DNA from: Bacteroidia bacterium
GTDB taxonomy: Bacteria; Bacteroidota; Bacteroidia; Bacteroidales; Azobacteroidaceae
Length of the DNA: 7,471 bases
Direction of reading: 5' to 3'
Assembly (NCBI GenBank): GCA_026000155.1
Contig: BNYG01000058.1
Span: 1 to 7,471 of the forward strand
Positions 1 through 5,684 of this stretch are shown here, in pieces (positions within the stretch are counted from its first letter, which is position 1; every line of letters begins with the position of its first letter). The notes below the pieces were generated by a model. It was not told where the DNA came from, searched no databases, and was given only the letters and a program-made list of their open reading frames with translations. The position numbers and the translations under genes are program-made.

Positions 1-74
1 AAGGCTCTTAAAGATCTTAAGATACTTAAAAGAATTAACAGCCCTTTGGGGTAAATATATATTAATTAAAAAAA

Positions 75-1712
75 ATGAAAATGAAAAAAATGATTTTTTT
101 GATGCTGACACTCTTGATTTGGGGTGCGGCAAGTATGAATGCACAAGTAACGATTGGCAGCTCGGAAAATCCTGCCAAGGCAGCCTTGCTGGACATCAAG
201 AACCAGGCGCCTAACGCCAATAACGAAACGGTCACCACCGGCGGATTGGTGCTCCCTCGCGTGAACCTGCAAAGTGCGGACAATTTGTTACCGTTTATTC
301 CTAACGATGCTACTTTTACGAGCGATGTAAAACGAGATCATGTGGGTTTGATAGTGTATAATGTCAATCCGGCTTTTCAAGTCGGCGCCGGTCCCTACCT
401 TTGGAACGGCAGTGCGTGGACGGTTGCGGGCGACTTTGCTACCGGTGCACCGGCTCCCTCTTATATCCGCATTTCTGCTCAGCCGAAAAAGTTTAGTTTT
501 TACGAAGAAGGCACGGAAACTGCGGCTGCCTTGTCGGTAGGCGTAGCGACTAATGCCGACCCCACCGATGTGGAGTATAAATGGTATAAAGTAACAGGCA
601 ACAATCTGCATGTTCGTGTAGGCACTCCCTGTGTAGCGGCCGATGGTAGCGGTTTTACCACATCCAGCTTTACGCCTTCCGTCTTAAAGGGAACGACCCG
701 CAATGCGAATAATACCGGTTTTTACCGTTATTATTGTGAGGCAACAAATAAGACTACCGGCGAGATTGTGGCCTCCGATATTGCTGAAGTAGCAGTTGGT
801 TGCGGAGCCAAAGACAAAGACGGCGAATGGATTTCATTTCTGTGCTTTAATTTGGGAGCTACCGACTTGACTATTGCCGCTCAAAAGGGTCATACGATGA
901 CTATCAATCCTGCTAATGGTTCCGACGGCAGACATTATTATGTTGCCAACGAAGAAGGAGTTTACGGCGATTTGTACCAGTGGGGACGTATCGGCGACGG
1001 ACACGAAAAGCGTGGAGCAGGCGCCGGCTTTACAGCCGGACAAAACACTGCAGGCGCTAATCAGATAGCATACAATGCAGCCACTCCTCCAACTTTCGAG
1101 AATGGTAATTTGATAGGTACTTCACAGCGTTATCCTGCAAGCCAGGTATCTCGTACGGATCCGAATGGTTATTATGCTAAATTTATTACTACAACCGCCA
1201 CTCAAGATTATAACTGGGCATTTACCATGGCTACAAGTACAAAAGACCAGTTGTGGCGGACCGGACGTTATGCAGCGAATGATCCCTGTGCTAAAATTAA
1301 AGACGATGCGACTTACGAAACGTATTATCCTGCAACGGATGGAATTGCCGGTGCAAATACCAATTGGCGTCTTCCTTCTCCGGAAGAATGGGGCGCTCTC
1401 TACAAAGGCGGAACGATTAGCGGAGGCCCAGGCGCCGCCACTGCTAATACTTGGGTTTGGAATGGTAGTAACGGTCGCGGTTACGAGGTTCGTCCCGACG
1501 GCGCTACTACTACATTATTTCTGCCTGCAAGTGGGAGCCGGGACCGCGGCAATGGTTTGCTGTACAGCCAGGGGGCGGGCGGCTACTACTGGAGTAGTGC
1601 TTCTACCGGTACTAATGCGTACAACTTGAGCTTCAACAGTGGTGGCGTGAATCCTGCCAGCAGTAACAACCGCGGGTACGGCATCGCTTTGCGTTGTGTC
1701 AAAAATACTTAA
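75..1712 (+). CDS. Secreted FISUMP-domain protein with Ig-like region
   Basis: A 545-residue exported protein of unknown molecular role, probably cell-surface or periplasmic. Residues 1-24 form a Sec signal peptide: Lys-rich start, hydrophobic core, then A-S-M-N-A-Q; there is no lipobox cysteine. Residues 25-120 resemble the N-terminal segment of Bacteroidota surface proteins (TGGLVLPRV at 56-64, GLIVYN at 91-96, YLWNGSAW at 108-115). Residues ~130-241 look Ig-like (W170, YYCEAT at 219-224). Residues ~242-543 match the FISUMP type (Fibrobacter succinogenes major paralogous domain): FNLGA, GDLYQWGR at 298-305, NWRLPSPEEW at 430-439, GYYWSSA at 503-509 and a terminal GIALRCV. The start at base 75 gives the complete signal peptide; ATG at 81 is also possible. 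The upstream 74 bases are AT-rich, with only a poor -7-like GCCCTTTG at 41-48. It is monocistronic, with terminators directly behind it. The domain call is firm; the function is unknown. Confidence 0.85.
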   Translation: MKMKKMIFLMLTLLIWGAASMNAQVTIGSSENPAKAALLDIKNQAPNANNETVTTGGLVLPRVNLQSADNLLPFIPNDATFTSDVKRDHVGLIVYNVNPAFQVGAGPYLWNGSAWTVAGDFATGAPAPSYIRISAQPKKFSFYEEGTETAAALSVGVATNADPTDVEYKWYKVTGNNLHVRVGTPCVAADGSGFTTSSFTPSVLKGTTRNANNTGFYRYYCEATNKTTGEIVASDIAEVAVGCGAKDKDGEWISFLCFNLGATDLTIAAQKGHTMTINPANGSDGRHYYVANEEGVYGDLYQWGRIGDGHEKRGAGAGFTAGQNTAGANQIAYNAATPPTFENGNLIGTSQRYPASQVSRTDPNGYYAKFITTTATQDYNWAFTMATSTKDQLWRTGRYAANDPCAKIKDDATYETYYPATDGIAGANTNWRLPSPEEWGALYKGGTISGGPGAATANTWVWNGSNGRGYEVRPDGATTTLFLPASGSRDRGNGLLYSQGAGGYYWSSASTGTNAYNLSFNSGGVNPASSNNRGYGIALRCVKNT

Positions 1713-1759
1713 TTCGATTCATTTGTCAATTTGATTCATTTGACTATTTGGGTTTTTTT

Positions 1760-1787
1760 ATCGCCCGCTTTAAGGCGGGCGATTTTA
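1760..1787 (+). terminator. Rho-independent terminator of the FISUMP gene
   Basis: ATCGCCCGC (1760-1768) pairs perfectly with GCGGGCGAT (1775-1783) around a six-base loop. The stem is GC-rich and followed by TTTT. It starts 48 bases after the stop codon and has a T-run on its upstream side too (1753-1759), so it could also work on the opposite strand. Confidence 0.85.
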
Positions 1788-1788
1788 T

Positions 1789-1817
1789 AACCGCGTAAGC
1801 GGTTCGATTTTTTTTTT
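1789..1817 (+). terminator. Second terminator hairpin with GTAA tetraloop
   Basis: AACCGC (1789-1794) pairs with GCGGTT (1799-1804) across a GTAA (GNRA-type) loop. Three bases later comes a run of ten T (1808-1817). With the preceding hairpin it makes a tandem terminator that separates the FISUMP gene from the next operon. Confidence 0.7.
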
Positions 1818-1838
1818 GAAAAAAGCGGTCTTTGAAAT

Positions 1839-1851
1839 ATTGGTTTACACG
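1839..1851 (+). repeat. Left copy of 13-bp inverted repeat around first GNAT operon
   Basis: ATTGGTTTACACG here is repeated as its exact reverse complement at 2717-2729, on the far side of the operon. The similarity extends imperfectly to a CTTTGA just outside. It overlaps the putative -33 element, so it could be an operator or the end of an inserted unit. Confidence 0.5.
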
Positions 1852-1869
1852 TATTATTTACTATCTTTG
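1840..1869 (+). promoter_or_regulatory. Bacteroidota-type promoter of first GNAT operon
   Basis: TATCTTTG at 1862-1869 matches the TAnnTTTG -7 element exactly. A TTGG at 1840-1843, 18 bases upstream, is a reasonable -33 element. Transcription would start near 1876, leaving a leader of about 16 bases before the ATG at 1892. The -33 region lies inside the 13-base sequence at 1839-1851 that recurs inverted downstream of the operon. Confidence 0.7.
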
Positions 1870-1891
1870 CGAGGTAATAAAAATAATAACT

Positions 1892-2053
1892 ATGGCACGT
1901 CCAATAAAAGAAACTCCGATTATTAGCGGTGAAGATGCAAGACGTTTTCGCGAAGCAATGGAGAATTTGAAACCTCTATCGAAAGCAAAGCGCGAAGAAC
2001 AACGCAGAGCGTATGAATGGTTTAAAAGTAGAGCAACATTTCCAATGTTATGA
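1892..2053 (+). CDS. Short antitoxin-like partner of GNAT (copy 1)
   Basis: A 53-residue charged, probably helical protein with no signal peptide or membrane segment. It starts M-A-R-P-I-K-E-T-P and carries SGEDARRFREAM at about residues 12-23, then a Lys/Arg/Glu-rich helix. I infer an antitoxin role from its size and its position directly upstream of a GNAT gene, with the two reading frames overlapping by four bases (ATGA). The same pairing recurs at 4277-5023. ATG at 1892 is chosen because the -7 element lies at 1862-1869; an in-frame ATG at 1832 would precede the promoter and is rejected. The paralogue at 4277 begins at the same point (M-A-C-P-I-K-E-T-P). The GEDARRFREAM...P segment recalls the toxin-binding C-terminal tail of DUF1778 antitoxins (loosely LSxEDWxxFxxAL..P), with no full ribbon-helix-helix domain in front of it. 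The gene is likely real; its function is inferred. Confidence 0.75.
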   Translation: MARPIKETPIISGEDARRFREAMENLKPLSKAKREEQRRAYEWFKSRATFPML

Positions 2054-2598
2054 CAGAAAAATCGTTGCTAAATTTAGATGTTAAAATACTTCGTCTAAAT
2101 GAAAATACTATTATCCAATCATTTGACTGTGAAGATAAAGATTTGAATGATTTTTTGCTTAACGATTCGAAGAATTATTTAAATTCTCGACTTTCTGTGA
2201 CTTATTTACTGCAATCCAAAGAAGAAACTGTTGCTTATTTTTCCCTGTCAAATGATAGTTTGATTAAAGATGATGAGGAAACAGCGACGTGGAACAAAAT
2301 CAATCGTGCTATACCTAATCCCAAACGGCGTAAGGCATATCCTGCTGTTAAAATTGGGCGGTTAGCTGTTGCCAAAAAATATGCAGGGATGGGTTTCGGA
2401 AAACTTATCATTATGGCAGTGAGAGAAATGTATGTCAATGAACAGCAGCGTTCCGGTTGCAGATTTGTAACAGTTGATGCTTATCGAAATGCGTTGCCTT
2501 TTTACGAAAAAAATGATTTTCGTTTCTTGACAACTAAAGATGCCAATGATGATACCCGAATTATGTATTTTGATTTGATGCTGACAGTGAACGATTGA
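2050..2598 (+). CDS. GNAT-family N-acetyltransferase, probable toxin (copy 1)
   Basis: A 182-residue cytoplasmic acetyl-CoA-dependent acyltransferase of the type found as toxins in TacT/AtaT-like modules; those acetylate aminoacyl-tRNA and stop translation. Features seen: SFDCEDKDLNDFL at 24-36, the typical N-terminal signature of this subgroup; YPAVKIGRLAV at 97-107, the beta-4 strand; the pyrophosphate-binding loop YAGMGFGK at 111-118; CRFVTVDAY at 137-145; and FYEKNDF at 151-157, where Tyr152 sits at the place of the catalytic tyrosine of TacT/AtaT. The length is normal for the family. The ATG lies within the ATGA overlap with the preceding gene, so the two are translationally coupled. The 4460-5023 protein is a clear paralogue, about half identical over the core. 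The tRNA target is known for the family, not shown here; a housekeeping acetyltransferase is less likely given the partner gene. Confidence 0.85.
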   Translation: MTEKSLLNLDVKILRLNENTIIQSFDCEDKDLNDFLLNDSKNYLNSRLSVTYLLQSKEETVAYFSLSNDSLIKDDEETATWNKINRAIPNPKRRKAYPAVKIGRLAVAKKYAGMGFGKLIIMAVREMYVNEQQRSGCRFVTVDAYRNALPFYEKNDFRFLTTKDANDDTRIMYFDLMLTVND

Positions 2599-2672
2599 CG
2601 TTTGTAGTGTATTTCTAAAACAAAATAAATATGGAAACAATCAACGAATTTCAAGAAAAAATATAAAATTTG

Positions 2673-2701
2673 GTAGAGACGCCCAATTTGGGCGTCTCTA
2701 C
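2673..2701. repeat. Perfect 29-base palindrome (REP/MITE-like)
   Basis: GTAGAGACGCCCAA (2673-2686) and TTGGGCGTCTCTAC (2688-2701) are perfect reverse complements around one central T. The GTAGAGACG...CGTCTCTAC form resembles short interspersed palindromes that I recall being scattered through many Bacteroidota and cyanobacterial genomes. There is no T-run behind it, so it is not a typical terminator. Only this copy is in the window. Confidence 0.65.
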
Positions 2702-2708
2702 AACATAA

Positions 2709-2753
2709 ACAAAAAGCGTGTAAACCAATCATCAAAGTTTACACGCTTTTTGT
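2709..2753. terminator. Strong 17-bp-stem terminator, probably bidirectional
   Basis: ACAAAAAGCGTGTAAAC (2709-2725) and GTTTACACGCTTTTTGT (2737-2753) pair perfectly around an 11-base loop. The A-run on one side and T-run on the other suit termination on both strands. It closes the first GNAT operon before the thioredoxin gene. Bases 2717-2729 of its left arm and loop are the inverted copy of 1839-1851. Confidence 0.75.
2717..2729 (-). repeat. Right copy of 13-bp inverted repeat around first GNAT operon
   Basis: CGTGTAAACCAAT is the exact reverse complement of 1839-1851. It shares bases with the terminator's left arm, so part of the match (GTTTACACG) occurs a third time, directly oriented, at 2737-2745. 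Confidence 0.5.
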
Positions 2754-2850
2754 GTACTATACATGAAATCGGAACTGAATTTGCAATATTATGGCCGCTA
2801 TTTTAGCAGACATCTCAAAAAGTACAAATTATATAAACATTAAATTTCTC

Positions 2851-4110
2851 ATGACACAAAAAATAAGGCTTTTCCATCTGTTTTCATTTCTATTTTTAGC
2901 AGTCACAACACTTTCCGCCCAAACGATAGAAGCGACTCTACCCTCGTATTCCAATCTGCCCTACTCTTTCAGCCTGATGCAAGGCACCAGACAGGATACT
3001 GTCCTCACCGGAAAAATGGCGGAAAAAGGCAGCACGGTGATCGTTTTACCGGAACCATACGCCGGGTATCGCGGCGTAGGCAAACTTGCCATAGAGAAAG
3101 GCAAGACCATCCCTATGATACTCAACGGCGAATCTAAGATTGTCATCAGCGAATGGCAAAACAACGGCGAGGTAGAAGTCGTTTTTGACCAATCGGAAGA
3201 AAACAGGTTCATCTCCGGCATTACCGCCCGCCAAAGGCAGATCTTAGAGAAATACCAGTCTGTGCAAACCGGTATCATCGAACAGCGACCGGTAGATTTT
3301 CCCTATCTGCCACTCGTGCAGCAACGAGCAGACTTGGAAAAACAATATGTCGCTTTGCGCAAAGAGGTAACTGACAGCCCGCTTTATGCCGCCCGGATGA
3401 CCGAGATACTGGATTGCCTGACAGGCATGGGCAGTTCACTATTCGTTTCGCAGGAAGCCGTGCCGGCAGAGCAACAAAAATTCATCTCCGGTCAATTGAA
3501 TTTCAACGATTTATACACCAGCGGTTTTTGGCAGATGATGATGGATTTATGGTATCATCTCAATGGAATACAGAATACGAACGACACCTTATTGCTGAAC
3601 GAAAGCCGGAAGATATTAGACCGGGTCAGCGATATTCCGGTTCGTCGCGAACTGACACAGTCCATTATCCGGCAGTTCAGCCGGTACGGCAAAGATTACC
3701 TGTTGCCCGAATTAGGCACGGAATACCTGACGATGCCCATCAACGGACAAACCGCACCGGAAATACAGACCGGCGAAGGGTCGTTTCTTCCGAAAAACGC
3801 CCTGATCGTTTTCTACGAAACCGGTTGTGGTATGTGTCACGCAGAATTAGAAGCCCTGAAGAAAAAATACGACCTGCTCACTGAAAACAGTGTCCGGGTC
3901 ATCTCCATTTCCGCCGATGAAAGCAAAGAGGTTTTTGAATATACCGCCGCCGGCTTTCCCTGGACAGACAAACTCTGCGATTTCAAAGGCTTCGACGGAG
4001 CCAATTTCAGCAACTACGGCATCGTCGGAACTCCCACATTGATCCTTGTTGACAAAGAAGGTGTTGTGCGAGGCCGGTATGTCCGTTTAAGTGAGTGGTT
4101 GAAGGATTGA
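2851..4110 (+). CDS. Secreted TlpA-like thioredoxin with DUF4369-like N-terminus
   Basis: A 419-residue exported protein, probably a periplasmic thiol-disulfide oxidoreductase. Residues 1-24 are a signal peptide ending T-L-S-A-Q. Residues ~25-100 resemble the beta-rich DUF4369-like domain common in front of Bacteroidota TlpA modules. A helical middle follows, then a thioredoxin fold from about residue 295: active-site CGMC at 326-329 in FYETGCGMCHAELEAL and the cis-proline VGTPT, Pro395. The start at 2851 is preferred because it begins the signal peptide directly; an in-frame ATG at 2791 would add a hydrophilic 20-residue extension before it. No strong promoter is visible (TATTTTAG at 2799-2806 is a weak -7 candidate). 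GC content is far above that of the neighbouring GNAT genes: 32 of 60 bases at 3061-3120. The stop codon abuts a fragment of the beta-CASP gene's 3' end. The physiological partner is unknown. Confidence 0.85.
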   Translation: MTQKIRLFHLFSFLFLAVTTLSAQTIEATLPSYSNLPYSFSLMQGTRQDTVLTGKMAEKGSTVIVLPEPYAGYRGVGKLAIEKGKTIPMILNGESKIVISEWQNNGEVEVVFDQSEENRFISGITARQRQILEKYQSVQTGIIEQRPVDFPYLPLVQQRADLEKQYVALRKEVTDSPLYAARMTEILDCLTGMGSSLFVSQEAVPAEQQKFISGQLNFNDLYTSGFWQMMMDLWYHLNGIQNTNDTLLLNESRKILDRVSDIPVRRELTQSIIRQFSRYGKDYLLPELGTEYLTMPINGQTAPEIQTGEGSFLPKNALIVFYETGCGMCHAELEALKKKYDLLTENSVRVISISADESKEVFEYTAAGFPWTDKLCDFKGFDGANFSNYGIVGTPTLILVDKEGVVRGRYVRLSEWLKD

Positions 4111-4165
4111 ATCATATCCCAAACTTCTGATTCAATTCGGGAATCTCGATATCCTTGAATCCTTT
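4110..4165 (-). repeat. Repeat copy 1: duplicated 3' end of the beta-CASP gene
   Basis: A 56-base copy of the end of the minus-strand hydrolase gene, starting at the last base of the thioredoxin stop codon. Read on the minus strand it encodes KGFKDIEIPELNQKFGI and then a stop, against KGFKDVEIPELHQEFGI in the intact gene. It differs from copy 2 at 3 of 56 positions, two of which change amino acids (His to Asn, Glu to Lys), as expected for a copy no longer under selection. Upstream on its own strand it loses similarity to the gene at once, so it is a fragment and not a second gene. Confidence 0.9.
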
Positions 4166-4173
4166 ATAGTAAA

Positions 4174-4220
4174 AATTTCTATAAGAAATTCTGAAAAAAA
4201 TATTCCTGATTTTTTCAGAA
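4174..4220. promoter_or_regulatory. Two adjacent inverted repeats upstream of second GNAT operon
   Basis: AATTTCT (4174-4180) pairs with AGAAATT (4184-4190). TTCTGAAAAAA (4189-4199) then pairs perfectly with TTTTTTCAGAA (4210-4220). The second ends 16 bases before the -7 element, spanning the -33 area, so it could be an operator. It could also act as a weak terminator for the thioredoxin transcript. No equivalent precedes the first operon. Confidence 0.45.
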
Positions 4221-4236
4221 AACAAAATAAAATAAA

Positions 4237-4244
4237 TACCTTTG
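4237..4244 (+). promoter_or_regulatory. -7 element (TACCTTTG) of second GNAT operon
   Basis: An exact TAnnTTTG match. T-rich sequence at 4211-4215, about 21 bases upstream, may be the -33 element. A strong Shine-Dalgarno sequence, AAAGGAGAA at 4261-4269, lies seven bases before the ATG at 4277; this is unusual for the window and fixes the start of the next gene. Confidence 0.7.
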
Positions 4245-4276
4245 TGTCAAATTAATTAAGAAAGGAGAATTAAACT

Positions 4277-4441
4277 ATGGCATGCCCGATTAAAGAAACA
4301 CCTGTCCTCTATGGAGAAGATGCAAGACGCTTTGAGGAACGTATGAGACATCCTAAACCTGTATCGCAGGAAAAAATTGAAAGGATGAATAAAGCGTATG
4401 AGATATTTAAGAAAAATGTGATATATCTTCCATTACCCTGA
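4277..4441 (+). CDS. Short antitoxin-like partner of GNAT (copy 2)
   Basis: A 54-residue paralogue of the protein at 1892. It begins M-A-C-P-I-K-E-T-P and has YGEDARRFEERM at residues 12-23, then HPKPVS and a charged helix ending in a hydrophobic tail (V-I-Y-L-P-L-P). The conserved core between the two copies is the N-terminal 20 or so residues plus a proline and a Ser-Lys/Gln-Glu stretch; the C-terminal helix has drifted. The good Shine-Dalgarno sequence and the promoter support this start. The GNAT gene follows after 18 bases instead of the four-base overlap of copy 1. Role inferred as for copy 1: a minimal antitoxin resembling only the toxin-binding tail of DUF1778 proteins. It lies wholly within the unit bounded by repeat copies 1 and 2, as the first gene of that unit's payload. 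Confidence 0.75.
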   Translation: MACPIKETPVLYGEDARRFEERMRHPKPVSQEKIERMNKAYEIFKKNVIYLPLP

Positions 4442-4459
4442 TTTTTATTTTTTTGTGTT

Positions 4460-5023
4460 ATGAATTTAGAATCCTTAACGCCAATTAGACTTAATCAAGA
4501 TTATGAGTTAAAATCATTTGACTGTGGTGATACAGATTTGAATAATTTTTTGTTTAATGATGCGAAAGCCTACTTAAAAGAGTTAATGGCTATAACTTAT
4601 GTTATTGAATATGAAAATAAAGTTATAGCTTATTTTTGTTTGTTGAATGATAAAGTTGTTTTCGATACTTTGGATACTCAGAAAAAAAGTTTTTGGAATC
4701 GTTTTAATCGTCGCAATCAAATCCCAAATTCGAAACGTCGAAAAAATTATCCTGCTACAAAAATTGGTCGCTTGGCAGTTTCAAAAGAATACAAAGGACA
4801 AGGCATAGGATATTTCATTATTGACAATATCCAAAGTCTCATATTAAATCGAATGGATATTGCTTGCCGTTTTATTACAGTAGATGCCTATCAAACAGCT
4901 TTTAATTTTTATGTAAAAAACGGTTTTGAATTTCTATCGACAGAAGACGAAAATGAATCCATTAGGCTCATGTATTTTGATTTGAAAAATATTGCTTTTC
5001 CCAATCATATCCCAAACTCCTGA
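4460..5023 (+). CDS. GNAT-family N-acetyltransferase, probable toxin (copy 2)
   Basis: A 187-residue paralogue of the 2050 protein with the same landmarks: SFDCGDTDLNNFL at 19-31, YPATKIGRLAV at 97-107, acetyl-CoA loop YKGQGIG at 111-117 (a canonical Q-x-x-G-like loop, better preserved than in copy 1), CRFITVDAY at 136-144, and FYVKNGF at 150-156 with Tyr151 in the catalytic position. It is probably an aminoacyl-tRNA acetylating toxin by family analogy. It is strikingly AT-rich: 16 G/C in the 60 bases at 4621-4680, against 32 of 60 in the adjacent thioredoxin gene, suggesting separate ancestry. The 3' end is odd: the last six residues, N-H-I-P-N-S, and the stop are read from repeat copy 2, so the natural C-terminus was replaced at the insertion junction. 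The catalytic core is complete and probably unaffected. Confidence 0.85.
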   Translation: MNLESLTPIRLNQDYELKSFDCGDTDLNNFLFNDAKAYLKELMAITYVIEYENKVIAYFCLLNDKVVFDTLDTQKKSFWNRFNRRNQIPNSKRRKNYPATKIGRLAVSKEYKGQGIGYFIIDNIQSLILNRMDIACRFITVDAYQTAFNFYVKNGFEFLSTEDENESIRLMYFDLKNIAFPNHIPNS

Positions 5024-5062
5024 TGCAATTCCGGAATCTCGATATCCTTGAATCCTTTTTTC
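5003..5062 (-). repeat. Repeat copy 2: duplicated 3' end of the beta-CASP gene
   Basis: On the minus strand it encodes K-K-G-F-K-D-I-E-I-P-E-L-H-Q-E-F-G-I and a stop, with an in-frame TAG just before it. Against copy 3 it has four differences in 56 bases: two are synonymous and the other two fall in one codon giving Ile for Val. It shares AATC to the left with copy 1 and TTTTTTC to the right with copy 3, as expected for the middle member of a tandem pair of insertions. It supplies the end of the GNAT gene at 4460. Confidence 0.9.
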
Positions 5063-5161
5063 TATACTTTCCGCGAAAATACAGGTAACATGTTTATTGT
5101 TAACAAAATGGATATGATTATCTTTTAATACGTGCTGAAAATTCATGACATGCAAAAAAAA

Positions 5162-5193
5162 TTGAATAATTAAAAATTATTATTGTAATTTTA
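5162..5193 (+). promoter_or_regulatory. Weak promoter candidate for the 152-residue gene
   Basis: TTGA at 5162-5165 and TAATTTTA at 5186-5193 are 20 bases apart, approximating -33 and -7 elements, though the -7 lacks the final G. An inverted repeat, AAAATTA (5173-5179) with TAATTTT (5186-5192), overlaps the -7 and might be an operator. The stretch 5063-5225 otherwise shows nothing. Confidence 0.35.
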
Positions 5194-5225
5194 CACTCAA
5201 AAATAACAAACAAAAAACAGCTTGT

Positions 5226-5684
5226 ATGAGTGAAGGAGAAAGAGAAGAAATGATGCAGCTGATGAGAGATAATTTTGATTATCAGGACGAACCGAAATTA
5301 GGTATATTTTGGTTTAACGAACAGGAAGATGAATTGTTTGGCGTACTTAAAGCAGATGCCAAAGATGTTGCTTATGCCGGAAATATGCCTCGCAAGACGG
5401 TTAGCAGTTTACACAAAAGTTGGTGGACAAAGCAAAAAATGCGCTATCGGGCAGGAAAAGAGAAAAACAAAATTTATGAGGGCGATTATACCCGCATACC
5501 GCGAGGCCGGATTTTTCAACGCAAAGCGGATAATGTATTTGAAGTGATGTGCGGCAGTTGGATGACTCCACATATTTTGGATTTGGTTATAGAAGAATTT
5601 GACCTGCAAAAGCAAGTAGTAGAACAGGTAATTGACGAACATTGGGAATTGGGTCATGGATGGAGTGAGGAATTAATAGGTTAA
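5226..5684 (+). CDS. Conserved-looking hypothetical protein, 152 residues
   Basis: Not recognised. A soluble, acidic/aromatic protein without signal peptide or membrane segments. Stretches likely to be conserved are LGIFWFN at 25-31, ELFGVL at 36-41, LHKSWW at 62-67, GDYTRIPRGRIF at 86-97, a GSW at about 110-112, IEEFDL and a terminal HWELGHGW. I recall similar GIFW...GDY...PRGRI...GW proteins, unnamed, in other anaerobes. It is alone in the unit between repeat copies 2 and 3. Its stop codon overlaps the stop codon of the convergent beta-CASP gene by four bases (TTAA, 5681-5684), so the junction runs exactly through both ends. The neighbouring unit carries a toxin-antitoxin pair, so a defence or stabilisation role is conceivable but unproven. 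The start at 5226 is the only sensible one; there is no good Shine-Dalgarno sequence. Confidence 0.7.
   Translation: MSEGEREEMMQLMRDNFDYQDEPKLGIFWFNEQEDELFGVLKADAKDVAYAGNMPRKTVSSLHKSWWTKQKMRYRAGKEKNKIYEGDYTRIPRGRIFQRKADNVFEVMCGSWMTPHILDLVIEEFDLQKQVVEQVIDEHWELGHGWSEELIG

Noticed and set aside
1165..1629. 154-codon plus-strand ORF inside the FISUMP gene
   Set aside because: It is out of frame with the clearly coding sequence and has no recognisable features.
1832..1891. Longer form of the first short gene starting at 1832
   Set aside because: The extension covers the -33/-7 promoter and is not shared by the paralogue at 4277, which starts at M-A-C-P-I-K-E-T-P.
2631..2666. Eleven-residue ORF (M-E-T-I-N-E-F-Q-E-K-I) after the first GNAT
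   Set aside because: It looks like a possible gene remnant cut off before the palindrome, but is too short to support and has no recognisable continuation.
2791..2850. N-terminal extension of the thioredoxin-like protein from ATG 2791
   Set aside because: It would put 20 hydrophilic residues before a clear signal peptide; ATG 2851 fits better.
4934..5155. Minus-strand ORF of 73 codons across repeat copy 2
   Set aside because: It reads the repeat in a different frame from the hydrolase and overlaps the GNAT end; a shadow ORF.
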